64,000 nt of DNA. Origin: Magnaporthiopsis rhizophila. Taxonomy: Eukaryota; Ascomycota; Sordariomycetes; Magnaporthales; Magnaporthaceae. The notes below the pieces were generated by a model. That model saw only the letters and a program-made list of their open reading frames with translations. It ran no database searches and was not told the DNA's origin. The stretch spans positions 248,001 to 312,000 of the forward strand of contig PYSS01000014.1 of assembly GCA_003049465.1 (NCBI GenBank), written 5' to 3'. This document shows, one piece after another, positions 11,447 to 23,310 of this stretch. Each line of letters opens with the position of its first letter. Positions within the stretch are counted from its first letter, which is position 1. Position numbers and translations under genes: made by a program.

Positions 11447-11973
11447 CCTATCCGTAAGTGGTTAGCTGTCGCCTTGGGGTTCGCGTGTGGCTGAAGGCGC
11501 TGGGCAGATGGTTAAAGGTATGACGCGAGGGCAAAATGAAAATGCTGCGAGTGGACGATCCGACAGGTTCCAACACTGAAATCTCTGTTAAGATTTTGAG
11601 GGAGAACTGATGGGGAAAGACGGCGGGAGCTGTTTATCCCAGGCACTCCACTCCCGCCTCGTCTCCCTTTTTCACACTCCTCAACCTGCGTTTTACAAAC
11701 GCTGGTTTTGGTTAAACCCGTGAGAAAGTCGGCGAGGTGGTTGATATAGTGGTTGGACGGGCGTGGTCGAAGGGTTGACGATGGGAAACGGTGGAGGGTT
11801 AATGGTGGAGGAGTTGTGGTGGGAGAAGTTGTGGGAGAAGTGGTGGTAGGAAAAGTGGCGGTGGGATACGGGATAACGGACTCTCGAATCGGTGACAGAT
11901 GGGACCGGACCTGTCTGCGGCTATTCGGTAACTAATGAGAAGAGACGGGTTTCCAAGTGGGACCAGTCAGTGC

Positions 11974-11980
11974 TATAAAT
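11974..11980 (+). promoter_or_regulatory. TATA box (TATAAAT)
   Basis: A clean TATA element 124 bp before the ATG at 12104, in an otherwise gene-free stretch, so it is a plausible core promoter for the small gene that follows. Just upstream (11750-11880) is a G-rich low-complexity tract with repeated GTGGGAGAAG-like units. Confidence 0.45.
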
Positions 11981-12103
11981 CTCTGCGCTCTGCGCAAAAT
12001 CTACCTCTTCTCACGCCCAATTTTGCAGATTCTCGACCCGCGAAGCAGCAGCAGCATCAGTAGCGACATCCAAAGCAACAGTCAGAGAAGCAGCAACCAC
12101 AAG

Positions 12104-12561
12104 ATGCCTGGCGAGAATCGGAACAACACCCAGGCCCTAGTCGCTGGCGGCGGCGGCAGCGACATCAACAACCAGGGCAACAGCGGCGATTCCACCCGTC
12201 CAAATGGGTGCTGCTGAAGGTGCAGGCAGGCGAGCCAAGCAATATGAACAACCAGGGCAACAGCAGCGACTCCACCCGTCACAACTGGGTGCCGCTGAAG
12301 GTGAAGCCAGGCGAGCCGAGCCTTCTCGAGGACACCGCCTCGGGCCTGGCGTCCGGTGCCAAGAACGAGGGAGACGATCTCTCTCAGTCGAACACGTCAG
12401 TACACAGTTCGGCCAGCCAAATGCCAGGTCGGATTTCTGCTAACGATGACAGCGTAAATAGGGATCGGACTCAAGAGATATCCGACGTCGCCGAGGATGC
12501 TAAGAATGGGCTGGATGAGGCGCCGCCGAGCGAGCCTGCGCCCTCATCCAACGACATCTAG
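12104..12561 (+). pseudogene. Small Ser/Asn-rich gene with internal duplication and frameshift
   Basis: The ATG at 12104 opens MPGENRNNTQALVAGGGGS, then enters a tandem duplication. Copy 1 (12167-12246) and copy 2 (12247-12327) both encode NNQGNS-S/G-DSTR followed by WV-LKV-GEPS. Copy 2 is 81 nt (27 codons). Copy 1 is 80 nt, lacks one base near 12199 and runs into TGA at 12215-12217. From copy 2 the other frame stays open to the stop at 12559-12561, with an acidic Ser/Asp-rich tail (SGAKNEGDDLSQSNTSVHSS). The preceding TATA box and continuous protein character on both sides of the lost base suggest a real gene, now or recently broken. No known domain. Confidence 0.45.
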
Positions 12562-12569
12562 CGTCTAGG

Positions 12570-13240
12570 AGGACATGAGCGACATGCCAGCGAGCGAGCC
12601 TGCTCCATAACATCCAAGGCCGACGGGGACTCATAGGGCAGAAATTTTGGGAGGTCGAAATGTGGCGGATGGAATGGGTAGCATAGCTGCTGTAGCAGAC
12701 ACCGTAATACGACCTCGTTTGCACATGATATCTCTTGTGACCTAGAGACGGGGAGCTGCCTGGCTCTGTCCCTGGCAGAGGCACTACTTGTGTCTGTCAC
12801 TGGCAAAGGGCGCCGCTTGTCATGTTGTTTGCGCCTGCTCCCGACGTTTGCTGCTCGGCGCTGGCACTTGGCATCGCGACCGCTACGGCCCTGGCTGCTA
12901 GATTGGTGGGCCTGCGAACGGGTGGGCCAGCTAGCAGAGCCACCGACTTGCCTGGTTTGGTGAAATGGAACCCTCACCACAAGCGCCGCCCCATGGCGTC
13001 AATGTCTGCCGCAAGACGCACCTGGGCTTGCGCGAGAAACCGCCCGCTTCTAAAGCGTGTGTTCAAACTTGTGAGCGAGGAGCTTTACGATAACTTGCAA
13101 GGTGGAGTCCCGAATCGAAGCGAGGGTTGGTTATATTGTGGCATATAGCCTATTCGAGCGCCCTACGAGGTTGTACTTTTTGATCTAGCCTGGTCCTCGG
13201 CGCCGGCGCACCGCGAAACCCATCCATTCCTGGCCACATT
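12570..13240. other. Intergenic stretch
   Basis: Nothing recognisable. Short frames on both strands lack splice context or domain motifs. It lies downstream of the convergent peptidase gene. Confidence 0.4.
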
Positions 13241-13241
13241 C

Positions 13242-15064
13242 CTACATGCCCTGCTCGTTCATCGCGCTCGGCGCCCAAGGAGCTGAGCCTGACAGAGACG
13301 CATGCCTCGGGGCTAGACCGCGCCCCTGGCAGTCCTCCCAAACCTTGCAGTCCGTCTCGCACAGTGTCTCCTCGGCAGGAACCTCGCCCGTGGCAAAGTA
13401 CCGCCGTATGCGCGCCAGGCGGCACTTGCTAGGCGAAGGCAGCGCGCCGTGGCTCACGGTGTCCTGCACCAGAACCCTGGCACCCGGATGGCTCCTAGCC
13501 ATGCTGCGCGCGTTGGCGAGGGGCGTGACGGGATCAAGCAAAGCCGAAACGAAAAGCAGCGGCGCCGCGGGCTTTCCCTCGACCAGTCTGCTGTCGTGCG
13601 GCGGCGTCGCCCAGGGGCCCTCGAACCGGTTCCGAGGCCGGATCGTCCAGCCGCGACAGGGAGTTTGCACACGGGCAAATGCGGCGCCAAAGTCGGGGCT
13701 GTCGCGCTTCTGGCCCGCGACGTAGTCGGCGATGCTGGAGGCGGTATCGTTTCCGAGTAGGGACACGGCGTCGCCGCAACTGATGCCATAGAGCGCGTCA
13801 AAGTTCCACGTGTAGGCGGTGGGGTCGGTCCGGCAGCTGCCTGTCCGAGAAGGCCGGGGGTACCGCGCCGCGACGGTGGAAAAGTTTCCCGATATGGCCT
13901 CATCCAGTGTTCTCGCGAGTGTGTCAAAGAGGAGGTCGGAGGAGTAGAGGTTCTCGAACATAATCCACGAGACGTCATCCTTGCTGATGGTGACGACGTT
14001 TCCTGCGGACGTGATCCAGGGCGCCGGGGCGAGGTCGAGATGGTGCAGAAAGTCGCGCACGCGTTGCTCGATGTCGGCAGGGCTGGCGTCGGTGCTGCGG
14101 TAGATAGCGCATTTCGATCGCGCGGTGAAGCACGCGTCCCAGAAGTACTGGAGGCTGGCTTGGGTGTCGACGAGGCTGTTTGCCCAGGCCTGGGGAGCGA
14201 GAAGGTTAGCAACTCGTATTTACGGTGACGGTGGGTGCATACCCCTGAATAGTAGTCTTGGACGTCAACAACTCCCTCGAGCACCATCCGTCCGACCCGG
14301 CCAGGGAACATCGAAGCAAAGTAGTTGCCGAGAATGGTGCCGTACGAGTATCCCCAATAGTTGATCCGAGGTGTTTTATCGGTGCCATTCACGGATCGCA
14401 GCTCCGCCCTGCCTGTAGCCGGCTTGGCTCGGAGCACCTCCAACTTGTCCACCATCTCTACCATGTCACGCGCCACGTCGCTGGTTGACATGTGCTCAAA
14501 GATCCGGTCAACTTTATGCGCCCTGCTTGTCTCGCACAGGCGGCCGTACGCCTTAAGCTGCGCCAGCTTGCGCCGCAACGCTGCCTCCTCATCCAGCGGG
14601 CCCATGGATCGGTCCTCGATATTGTACGCGGTCCGGGCAATCTCGTCACCACCGAAACAGTCGGCGCGAGGCGTCGTGAAGCTCACGCCACGCGGGTCAA
14701 ACGAGAGGATCTCGTACTTGGCAGCATCGCTCGAAGCCGTGTCTTGTAGCCACTGGCCGTAGCCTAGCACGTAGCCAACGCCCGAGACGGACGGGCCACC
14801 GGGGTTTACGATGATGGTGCCGCCAAAGCTTGGGTCATCCTGGGGGACGGTTGCGGGGAGGGCGACGATGGCGATGCTGACGCGGGCGGGGTCTGCCGGG
14901 TTGTTCCAGTCAAGGGGCACCGAGAGCCTGGCGCACTTGTGTTGGCCGTAGCACGCGGTGAAGTTGAGAGCGGTGGAGGGCTCGAGGGCTGCCCAGTCGA
15001 AGACATCTTGTGCGTAGACCGAGGAGAGGGCGATAGCGAACAGGCTGGCGCGTAGGAGTGTCAT
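13242..15064 (-). CDS. Secreted S33 serine peptidase, tripeptidyl aminopeptidase (TAP-like)
   Basis: Two exons, 15064-14243 and 14189-13242, joined across a 53-bp intron (GTATGC...TGCTAAC...CAG) give 589 residues. The start MTLLRASLFAIALSSVYAQ is a signal peptide, so the product is secreted. The alpha/beta-hydrolase core follows: GGTIIVNPGGPSVSG forms the oxyanion region, NYWGYSYGTILGN carries the nucleophile Ser in GxSxG, LLFVSALLDPVTP the catalytic Asp, and DTVSHGALPS the catalytic His in the C-terminal TAP-like domain. Family members remove short peptides or single residues from peptide N-termini. The exon 2 frame extends exon 1 in phase (DVQDYYSG-AWANSLVDTQ). Cys-rich C-terminus (CETDCKVWEDCQ). 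All catalytic residues are present, so it is probably active. Confidence 0.9.
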
Positions 15065-15840
15065 GTTGCGTTGGCGTGGCTTGTCGCCTGCTCCGGCGCC
15101 GCTGTCTGCATGACGAGAAGGTCGGTGACAGTTCAGATATAGAGCCAGGCATGTGCGTGACCCTGGTGTTTGGATTTCGCTTGACACTTGACGCCATCAC
15201 CAGTCTGCCTCACCCCGCCTTTGTCAGCCTGTGCGCTTGCGCTGGCGTGCCCCGCAATCCTTCGCGAACGTTCACTTTACCCGGAGTCCGAGCTAACCTG
15301 AGGCAACTTTAGCCTGTGGAAGGCTCAGCTGCGGGATTCTTGGCTTGAGAGGTAGAGAGGCGCATCTTCGACGTTGGCCGCAGACTGTCAATGGCGACGG
15401 AGGTGAGGACAGCCGCAGGGTTCGGGGCGGCACGGGTTAGCGCTTGCGCGATGCACTGCCCATGCAAATTTTGGCAGCCGCGGCGTTCTAATTAGCGCGT
15501 TGCTGGGCCGCTGTGTTTTGAAAACGGGTTGACAGTGGGTCCAAATTTACCAGGTCGAACGCCGCCACCATCAAAATACAGCAAAAATCTGTCCATCAAA
15601 CTGGCAAACCGCGATATTTTGGACAGCAACGAATGCTAGCATATATACTAATATGGATTTAATTAGTGAAACTATTCCTAATTTTATTATTGTTTTTGTT
15701 AAAAATAACTGCTGCATGTACCAGGGTAACCTACCCTGTAAGCCTTATACCGGTTAGGGCTAAATTATATAATTAGTTTAAGGTTAGGGTACGTACCTAA
15801 CCTACCCTGCACCTCCTGTACGCTTGGTTGAGGCACGTGG
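15065..15840. other. Upstream region of the peptidase, no gene
   Basis: GC-rich up to about 15540, then AT-richer with a stretch near 15640-15720 (TATATACTAATATGG). It presumably includes the peptidase promoter. No gene is supported. Confidence 0.35.
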
Positions 15841-15841
15841 T

Positions 15842-15950
15842 TAGTTGTGCAAAGCACTTACCCTGCAAAGGTTGTGCAATGCACCTACCCTGTAGGGGTT
15901 GTGCACGCAACCTACCCTGTAAGGGTTATGCACGCAGCCCGCGCTTGCAA
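15842..15950. repeat. Imperfect ~27-bp tandem repeats
   Basis: Four consecutive diverged units of the form TTGTGCA-GCAC-TACCCTG-AGGG can be lined up. Related CCTACCCTG and TTGTAAGGG pieces continue on both sides (about 15720-16030). The surrounding sequence is AT-richer than the genes. The block looks like a transposon end or satellite relic. No coding potential. Confidence 0.5.
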
Positions 15951-16519
15951 GCCCAGCTTACAGGGGCCACTGCCTTGCAAGTCACTTATTTTGTAAGGGG
16001 TTAACGCTTTACGAATCACCAGCTTTATAAGGGTTGCAAGCTTACGAGTCACCCGCCTTTCAAGTCGCTGTCAATTTAACTAAGTTAAATTTATCGGCCC
16101 AACGCGGAGATGGCTTTGGTGGCCGTGGGTCGATTTTTTGCCAGCCTTATATAAAATAATTTATCAGGAATGGCCTAAGGCGCCGGAACGCTCGCCCGCG
16201 CAAATCCCGCGGTACCGATAATAAAAAGTATATAAGGGAGTAAAGTTAGCTGCCTTTTATTACAATAACAAGCCTGTAACTACAACTTGCTTAGGGCCCT
16301 ACAGCATTAACTTTAGTGCTTTACAGGGCTTAATCTAACTGAACGTGTGCCCGCCGTCCCTGTGATTAGCGCTTCACTTCCCCTGTGCACGCTATTAATT
16401 TTAACACTTATAAATACCTAAAAAACCTAAAAAACCCAAAACTCAAAACCCAAAACCCATATGGGTACCCATGATTTGGGTTTGGGTCCAAATTTTTGGG
16501 TCGACCCACGGGCTGAAAT

Positions 16520-16858
16520 GGGTACCTGTCACGGGACCAAGCCCGCACACCTGTATTTAGCCAGTGATCCGCCGGCTCCCTACGGAGCTAGCAGATCTGC
16601 CTCCTTGTGCAACAACAGATCTTCAACCTAGCACCCAGCTGCTGTGCCGTGACACTTACCAAATATGCCAATTTTGTAATATTATTGCTTTTTTTGTAAA
16701 ATAAGAATAGGGCGTATTTGGTAAGTGTCACGGCACAGCAGCTGGGTGCTAGGTTGAAAATCTGTTATTGCATAAGGAGGCAGGTCCGCTAGCTCCGTAA
16801 GGAGCCGGCGGATCACTGGCTAAATACAGGTGTGCGGGCTTGGTCCCGTGACAGTACC
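16520..16858. repeat. Long inverted repeat, MITE-like hairpin
   Basis: The left arm 16520-16668 and right arm 16710-16858 are near-perfect reverse complements over about 149 bp. They begin GGGTAC-TGTCACGGGACC and its complement, and include AACCTAGCACCCAGCTGCTG opposite CAGCAGCTGGGTGCTAGGTT. A 41-bp AT-rich loop separates them. Small indels distinguish the arms. No frame lies inside. GGGT-rich motifs directly to the left (16430-16520) resemble subterminal repeats of DNA transposons, so a larger non-autonomous element is possible. No certain target-site duplication was found. Confidence 0.75.
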
Positions 16859-16859
16859 C

Positions 16860-18660
16860 GTGGGTGGGTTTTGACGAACCTTACGGGCGGTGCCCTTACG
16901 GCCGGGTTCGCTCCAGCCGTGCCTCCGGGCCGTCGCAACCAGCCACTCGGAAAGCGACAAGTCGGAGGAAGCCCAGTCTGGTGGCACCGTCAGGTCGGCG
17001 CGGTCGGTGACGTGTCGGCTGTGACGACCGGGCTCCAAGGTACGAGTGCTTGGACACATGGCACATTTGGCTTGACGCAGACAACAGAGCGCTCGAGTGT
17101 GGCAGCCCTGGTCGAATGCTTCCAACCGGCGCAAACAGGGCTACTTCTAGTGGAAGCGCTCAGCCGCGTGGCAGCGTTGGCGTCAACGCGACGACACACT
17201 CCCACGCTGGTTTAGGGTAGCTACCGGACACTGCAGGCATGATCCGACGCTAAGCCATGGCGAAGGCCGAGAGTGAGCTGTGAAGCCGTGGAGTGCCGAA
17301 AGGAGTTGCTTCGAAGGTTTCCTTGGGTTGACTTCCCAACCGCCGCTCGAGTGAGGGACGTCGTGGCGTGGTCGAGCTCCCGGGCGACTGTAAGCCTCCT
17401 GGCCATCGACGCCTCGCCGCGTCTTCGATCCAACCTGGCCGACTCCAACGCGCGCCGTCGATCCGCACGCAGCCTTTCGCCAGCGGAGCAGCAGCCTCGC
17501 GGACGACGCTCGAGTACAGGACCACGACTGTCCGCGGTGTGTCCTCATGTATTTGACGACGACATTCACGCTTCATGCCACGCAAAGATACCAGCATTCA
17601 GGTCACCGCTGACATGGAGGCCGCATACCGCAGCATCGCCGAGACGTCGCGCCGCATCCCATACATTAGCCAAACTCTCTGGATTGGTCGCCAGAGGGGA
17701 AATTGGAAAGCCCCCGGGCACTCGCAAAGCATCGCCACCCCCATCAAGTTAGAAACCTGAGGAGACGGCAGACAGTACCACGCTGTCCCTTCACCAAGCC
17801 GAAAGATACGCTGTGAACCCGATGACAGTGCTAAATATATCCATTCTTTCTCCTTGTCCACGAGTGCGCCGATCCCCTCGCGTCCACCACGATGACGAAA
17901 CGACGAATTCCTATCGCACGACTCCAGCGGGTCACGTGACACCTTACCTAGCCTCCGATCCGATTACAGCCTATTTCTCAGGCGGGGCGATGCGCAGGAT
18001 CCATTGGCAAAGCGACTCGTGCATCGATGATGAAGCCCTGTGCCAAGAACTCCGATATCACCGAAGAAGCCCATCGCAAGGGTTTCTGTTTCAGCAAATT
18101 TTTCAGCAATTCATGCCCCGGGGCTCCCTCAGGTCCCAAAAGAAGAGGTTAAACGGACCTGATCGACAGGGTCGGCATCCCAATACCGAGTTCCACGGGA
18201 GATCCATGTCCACAGACCAGGGGATCACGCCATTCCAAACAGCCGCCATCGTCGCGGTGACGAAGCTGAATACGCCGTCAAATGCCGGGAAGACGTACCG
18301 GCACATCTCATGCCAGGCTCACTTGCGTGCTACGGAACGGTCAAGGCTGACAAGGCTGGTTCCCCGTCGGGAGGATACCGAGGCTGGGAGGCTCTGCCCA
18401 TCCATGCTCGCCATTTCATTGCCGGCCAGGGGTCCCTGTCTTCCTTCTCGGGTCACGCTCGTATCTCGCTCTCAGCCCGAAGGCGGACTTGGCTGTACGC
18501 CATTATTTCGAACATGCCTCCCCTTTGCAGGCAGGGCGGCTAGCAATATATCAGGGAGCCTGCACCGATGCTGAAATATTGTTCCCGTCATCATTTTATC
18601 AAGGCAGGTTGACGCTCATTTCTTCATATACCACCATCGTTACATTCATTACTACTAGCT
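16860..18660. other. Gene-poor stretch before the GH78 gene
   Basis: Several overlapping frames on both strands, none with recognisable domains. A hydrophobic Trp-rich minus-strand frame at 18103-18306 could be a scrap of a membrane-protein gene, but it is too short to name. One copy of a dispersed repeat lies at 17553-17690. Confidence 0.35.
17553..17690 (+). repeat. Dispersed repeat, copy A
   Basis: About 135 bp similar to 21375-21515 in the same orientation. The best-conserved core is GGAGGCCGCATACCGCAGCA followed by TCGCCGAG, then ACGTCGCGCCGCAT. Identity is high with several small indels. The copies flank the rhamnosidase gene and the prolonged gap behind it. Confidence 0.6.
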
Positions 18661-18664
18661 CAAC

Positions 18665-21257
18665 ATGCGCCTTTGGCTGGGTTCGGTGGCCCTGGCGGCC
18701 ATTACAGGCGCCGTCATTGGAAGCCCTGCCCACGCTAAGAGATGCCACAAGCGCCAAGCAGCGCCTTTGATCAAAGCGCAAGATGGCCAAATCACTCTTA
18801 CTTCGACGGGGACAGAGCCTGGCATCGTTGTGCTGGACTATGGCGTCGAAACCGAGGGCATCCCCAGCTTTGAGGTTGTCAGCGCTAGCGGCGATACCTC
18901 GGCCCTGGATATCACCTACTCGGAGACGAAAGCGGCTCTGAGCCTGTACATGGTGCGTGTCCCCCTTACCGTACAGATGATGAAGGCTGACACGGCACTA
19001 GGCCGACGGTCCGCTCCCTCTCGCGGCCGCCATGGACACCTACCGTGTGAACCGCTACAATATTTCTGGCCCGGGCCAGTTCACCAACCGCCTCATCCAG
19101 GGAGGCTTCCGGTACCAGAAGCTGAACCTGTCGTCGCCTGGTGCGCTAACGCTGCAGAACGTTGGCGTCAGGCCGACGGTCGCCACACACGCGCTCAACG
19201 AGCTGCCCGGCTCATTCGCGAGCTCCGACAGTGCCATCACCGACATTTGGACGGCCGGCGCCAAAACCGTCCAGCTGAGCGAAATCCCTAAAGGTTCGGT
19301 GCCCGAGTTTTGGGAGGTTAGCGACGAGGGAGCGGTCATCGAAAGTCTTGCTCCCCAGGCGAACCAAGACCTGATCGCCGTTACCAGCACGGCTTACGGT
19401 CTCGACTTTAAGGTGAAGCCGGTTGTTGGTGGCTTTGGGTTCAGCGTGCTTTCCGACACCCTCAACTCGGCCATATACATGTCGGTTGACGTAGCCGCAA
19501 GAACGATCGTGGCCTACGTCGGGGCCACCACCCTTGACGCCGAGCTCACGCGGGCTACGATCCCCCAAAATGTGACCCTCGCACTCGGCTCCTGGCATAC
19601 GGTGCATGCCGACGTCTCCCTGGCCGGCATTTCCGTCAAGATCAACAACCAGTCTGTGATTTCCTCCACTCAAACCAAAAAGTTCTTTGGCTCCTACGGC
19701 CTGGGCGCTTCGTTTGGCCACAAGGCCATTTTCCGCGACATTGTCGCCAAGGATCCCGCCGGCGCCGTAACCTACGAACACCCCCTGACGAACAAGAGCT
19801 TCATGAAGAATTTTGTGCTTGCGACCAATCCTCTCAGCGCATCCGTTGACGGCTCGCGCCGCGACCGTATCGCGTACGCCGGCGATCTGGACGTCGCGGG
19901 CGCCGCTGCTCTGGCTAGCACCCACGGCCTCGAGTTTATCCAGGGTTCGCTCGATCTTTTAGGATCGTTCCAGCTCGCGCCCGGCTTTTTCACGCCGACG
20001 GTCAAAATACAGCAGTCTCCTTTGGGTACTCCGCTAAACGTCAGCCAAACAGGCCTCATCGGATACTCGTGGAACCTGCTCACCGCCGTCGCACAAACGT
20101 ACATGCACACGGGTGATGTGGCGTTTGCGCAGCAGTGGGCGCCCAAAGTGGTCAAGATGCTCGACTGGTCTCACTCGCAACTGCTACCCAACGGCCTCTT
20201 CAATATTAGCGACCCGAGCATGGGCGGCGACTGGAACTATTACGACCCCGTGCAGGGCGGCGTCGTGACCAAGTTCAACGTCCTATATGCGTATTCGCTC
20301 CAAGAAACAGCCACGCTCCTGGCCGACGCCGGCCTCGACGGGTCCGTTTACCAAGACCGCCTCGCCAAGCTGCGTTCGGCCATCGACACGCAGCTTTGGA
20401 GCGACGAGCTGGGCGCTTACGTTTATTCGGAAAACATCCGCGACGGTTTCGGCCAGGATTCCAATGCCATCGCCATCCTCGCCGGCGTCAACCTCGACCC
20501 GGCACACTCGTCCCAAACCATCCTGTCGAAAATGGCCACGCTCGACACGCCCCGCGGCCCGCTCGCCTTTTCACCTGGCGTCATTTCGCGCGGCTTCCAA
20601 AAGTACATTAGCCCCTACGCATCGGCGTATCACCTCCGCGCCGCGCTCACCGCGCAAAACTCCGAGGTCGCCCAGTCCCTGCTCGACTCGGTCTGGGCGC
20701 CCATGGCCGACAAGCAAAACGCAAACTTTACGGGCACCTTCTGGGAAACCATGGATGAGGCCGGCCGCCCGGCCTTTGGGCCCATAACCAGCCTCTGCCA
20801 CGGCTGGGCCGCCGGCCCTACTGCCGAGCTTAGCCGTTTTGTCCTCGGTGCCAAGCCCACCAAACCCGGCTGGGCCGAATGGGTCGTCGCGCCGCAGACC
20901 ATCGGCCTCAAGTCAGCCAAGGGCAAGGTTCCCACCACCCGTGGCGACGTCGTCGTCAGCTGGAACTTCTCGGGCGACCTCCTTACTATGTCCGTCGAGG
21001 CCCCCGCCGGCACCTCGGGCAACCTCACTCTCCCGACCCCTCTGCCCATCGCATCTACCGATTCCGTCTTCACTCTCGACGGTACCCCCGTCGAGGGCAC
21101 ATCCTTCCCCGTCCTAGGCGGCAAAGAGGTGGTCCTTGTGCAGTCCAGAAATAAAGGTTCTTCTCCAAGTCCCCTCCCTCTTGTAGCTGCCAAGATTGGG
21201 CAGTCAAACTGTTTGGTTTATACACGGCATGCGCATGCACCTTGGGAGGATAGATGA
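18665..21257 (+). CDS. Secreted alpha-L-rhamnosidase, GH78 family
   Basis: Exons 18665-18952 and 19002-21257 around a 49-bp intron (GTGCGT...GGCTGAC...TAG) encode 847 residues. The start MRLWLGSVALAAITGAVIGS is a signal peptide, so the enzyme acts outside the cell, cutting terminal alpha-L-rhamnose from glycosides and pectin side chains. A beta-sandwich N-terminal half is followed by the (alpha/alpha)6 barrel. The barrel contains the family's acidic signature DGSRRDRIAYAGDLDV, then MGGDWNYYDPVQGG, RDGFGQDSNAIAI and TFWETMDEAG with the expected carboxylates. SLCHGWAAGPTAELSR near the end is typical of six-hairpin rhamnosidases. The C-terminal beta domain ends at a natural TGA. N-glycosylation sites are frequent. 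It lies upstream of a P450 and other glycoside genes on the same strand. Family assignment is firm; substrate preference cannot be read. Confidence 0.88.
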
Positions 21258-23310
21258 CCAGAAGATCACGATTTACCGGGTCCACGAGGAAGGTAGCAGA
21301 GGAACAGGCCTTGGGTGATCCGGATCGCGTGTAAATAGCTGTCTCCTGTTCGGATGCTCAAAATGTATCTTGGAATTGCCTCGACGACATCCACGCTTCG
21401 TGCCAAGGCGCAAAGACTAGCATTCAGGCCACCCACCAGCCGACACGGAGGCCGCATACCGCAGCATCGCCGAGGCACGTCGCGCCGCATACCATACACG
21501 AGCCAAGCTTCGCATCTAGTACCAGAGTCGTTCACCAGCGCATAGGAAGAGTCCAAGCCGAGCTACGAACCGGGTACCAAGCCATGTACTCCCCCCACAG
21601 TCCTCCGGCAGTGCCTTTCGGATAAATGCGCGGCCGACCTTCTCGAAGCCGGCGGTAAGAACAGGCGCTAATAGCCTTCACACCACCGTCCTTCCGCGGT
21701 CGACACACCCGATCCGAGACTATGGAGGCCGCCGCCACTTTTAGAGCGCTTCCCACCTCGAATGGGCTGAAGTGCGAGTGAAGCGGGCTGTCGGCGCGGC
21801 CTGCCTCTGCTTGGAGTCTTTCTGTATTTGGTTTGTTTGTGACTGGACGTGCAGTGGTGGAGGCCTTTCTGCTGACTGTTGTAGCAGAGGTGAGCGGAAC
21901 CGGCAGAACCTCCAGCAATCCAGAGTCCGAACTGCCCAACCGGACGCACAGCCACCGCGTTGGCCAAGGTTGTGGCGAAAAACTCCTGCATTCGAGCGTC
22001 CGAAGCTGCGAGCCTTTGCCTTATAACCCACTCGAGCTGAGTGGTCAAGGTTCTAGCAAGCCACCACTATGAGAAAGAGGCCGAGGCGCATGGCCAGGAG
22101 TTGAAGCATACTAGCGTCCAAACTGTCTCTACCGGATGCAGGTCGACGCGGCCGGGCGGTGAGTGTGCGTTACCAAGGACGGCGTCAACTCACAGCCGAA
22201 CAAGAATTCTCCTTTTGTTTTCTTCTCTCTCCGTCTTTCTACATCTCTTTCGTATGCGTGGGTCCTATAGCCGCCAAGACGGCATGGTTTGCGCAGCTGT
22301 GGCTGCATTGCGACGGTCACACCGCCGGCACCGACCTTGGGCGCCACCGGACACGTAGTCGGGCGGTCCCGAGCGGTGGCGAGCCAGTCTCATGATTGAA
22401 GGTTCTCTGGCTTGGCTTGACAGTCCCGGTACGGACCAGCCTCGGCAGCGGAGTTCGGCCTCCAACACTGCTGCGAGGTGATGAGCCTCGTATGGCATGG
22501 CATTTGGCCTAAGCACCACCAGCCATGTTAACACCGACTTCTTTGGCCGGGGCGAGTCTGATTGGAGTGGCAGTGAATCGGGCCGACCTCGGTGCACCAA
22601 GCGGCGTCCTAGCGGAAGCCACATCTTCCGTCAACGGGCGTGATGCATGCGTGCTCTGCCCGTGGTATTGCTGGGCGGACATCTTGCTCATTTGCTTGGA
22701 GCCCTTTCGATATCCTGGCGGGACAGTGAGGGCGGCATGCGGGTCGACCACTAGCAAATGGGCGTTCGTAGGGTTCCATCAGGCGGCACTGCCCGAACAT
22801 CCAGGCCAGCACCTGCAAACACGGCGGATTGTCCGCGCGGTCCTCGGGCCCTCTTATTCTCCGCTGCCGCCTCGATTTAAAGGTGGGACGGTTCTCATGG
22901 TATGAAACTTTGGCAGCATCAGCTAACTTGTGAAGCCCCGCCAGAACAACCGTTGCTTGGCCTCCCGAGCGGGAATCAACCACTTTCCGTTGGAAGGGGA
23001 TTCCTGGAGCTGCTTGGACCATGAGCCGCGTAGGACCGGGAGCCGCTTTGGGCTGGAGCGGGGCTGGTGGGGTGTGGGCTTGGCTTCGGCTGATCAAGGG
23101 CCAAAGTCGGTATAACGCGCCGTCGTCATTCCCGTGTTTTCGTATTTGACGTATTCTCGCATTTCTCGTATTTTCGTCGTTCTCGTTCTCACATTCTCTC
23201 GCTGCTCACAGTTTCGTATATATCTCCTTGCCCCAGGTGTTGAGCCCGACCAGATTCCTGCAGAAACCGCACGTTCAATCAGCAACTGTCCCGCGCCGCG
23301 ACATCTCAAC
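21258..23310. other. Intergenic stretch between GH78 and P450 genes
   Basis: Contains repeat copy B and otherwise GC-rich sequence with no supported gene. Just before the P450 start (23130-23220) is a TTCTCGTATTTCGTCG pyrimidine-rich tract, of the kind found in fungal leader sequences. Confidence 0.35.
21375..21515 (+). repeat. Dispersed repeat, copy B
   Basis: Second copy of the element at 17553-17690, same orientation, about 120 bp downstream of the rhamnosidase stop. It differs by short insertions (for example AAGG and CACCCACC) and scattered substitutions. Confidence 0.6.

Noticed and set aside
15842..15950. CRISPR-like array
   Set aside because: Units are contiguous and diverged with no unique spacers, and the DNA is eukaryotic.
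17813..18574. 253-codon plus-strand frame upstream of GH78
   Set aside because: No domain, no splice signals, low-complexity composition typical of non-coding GC-rich DNA.
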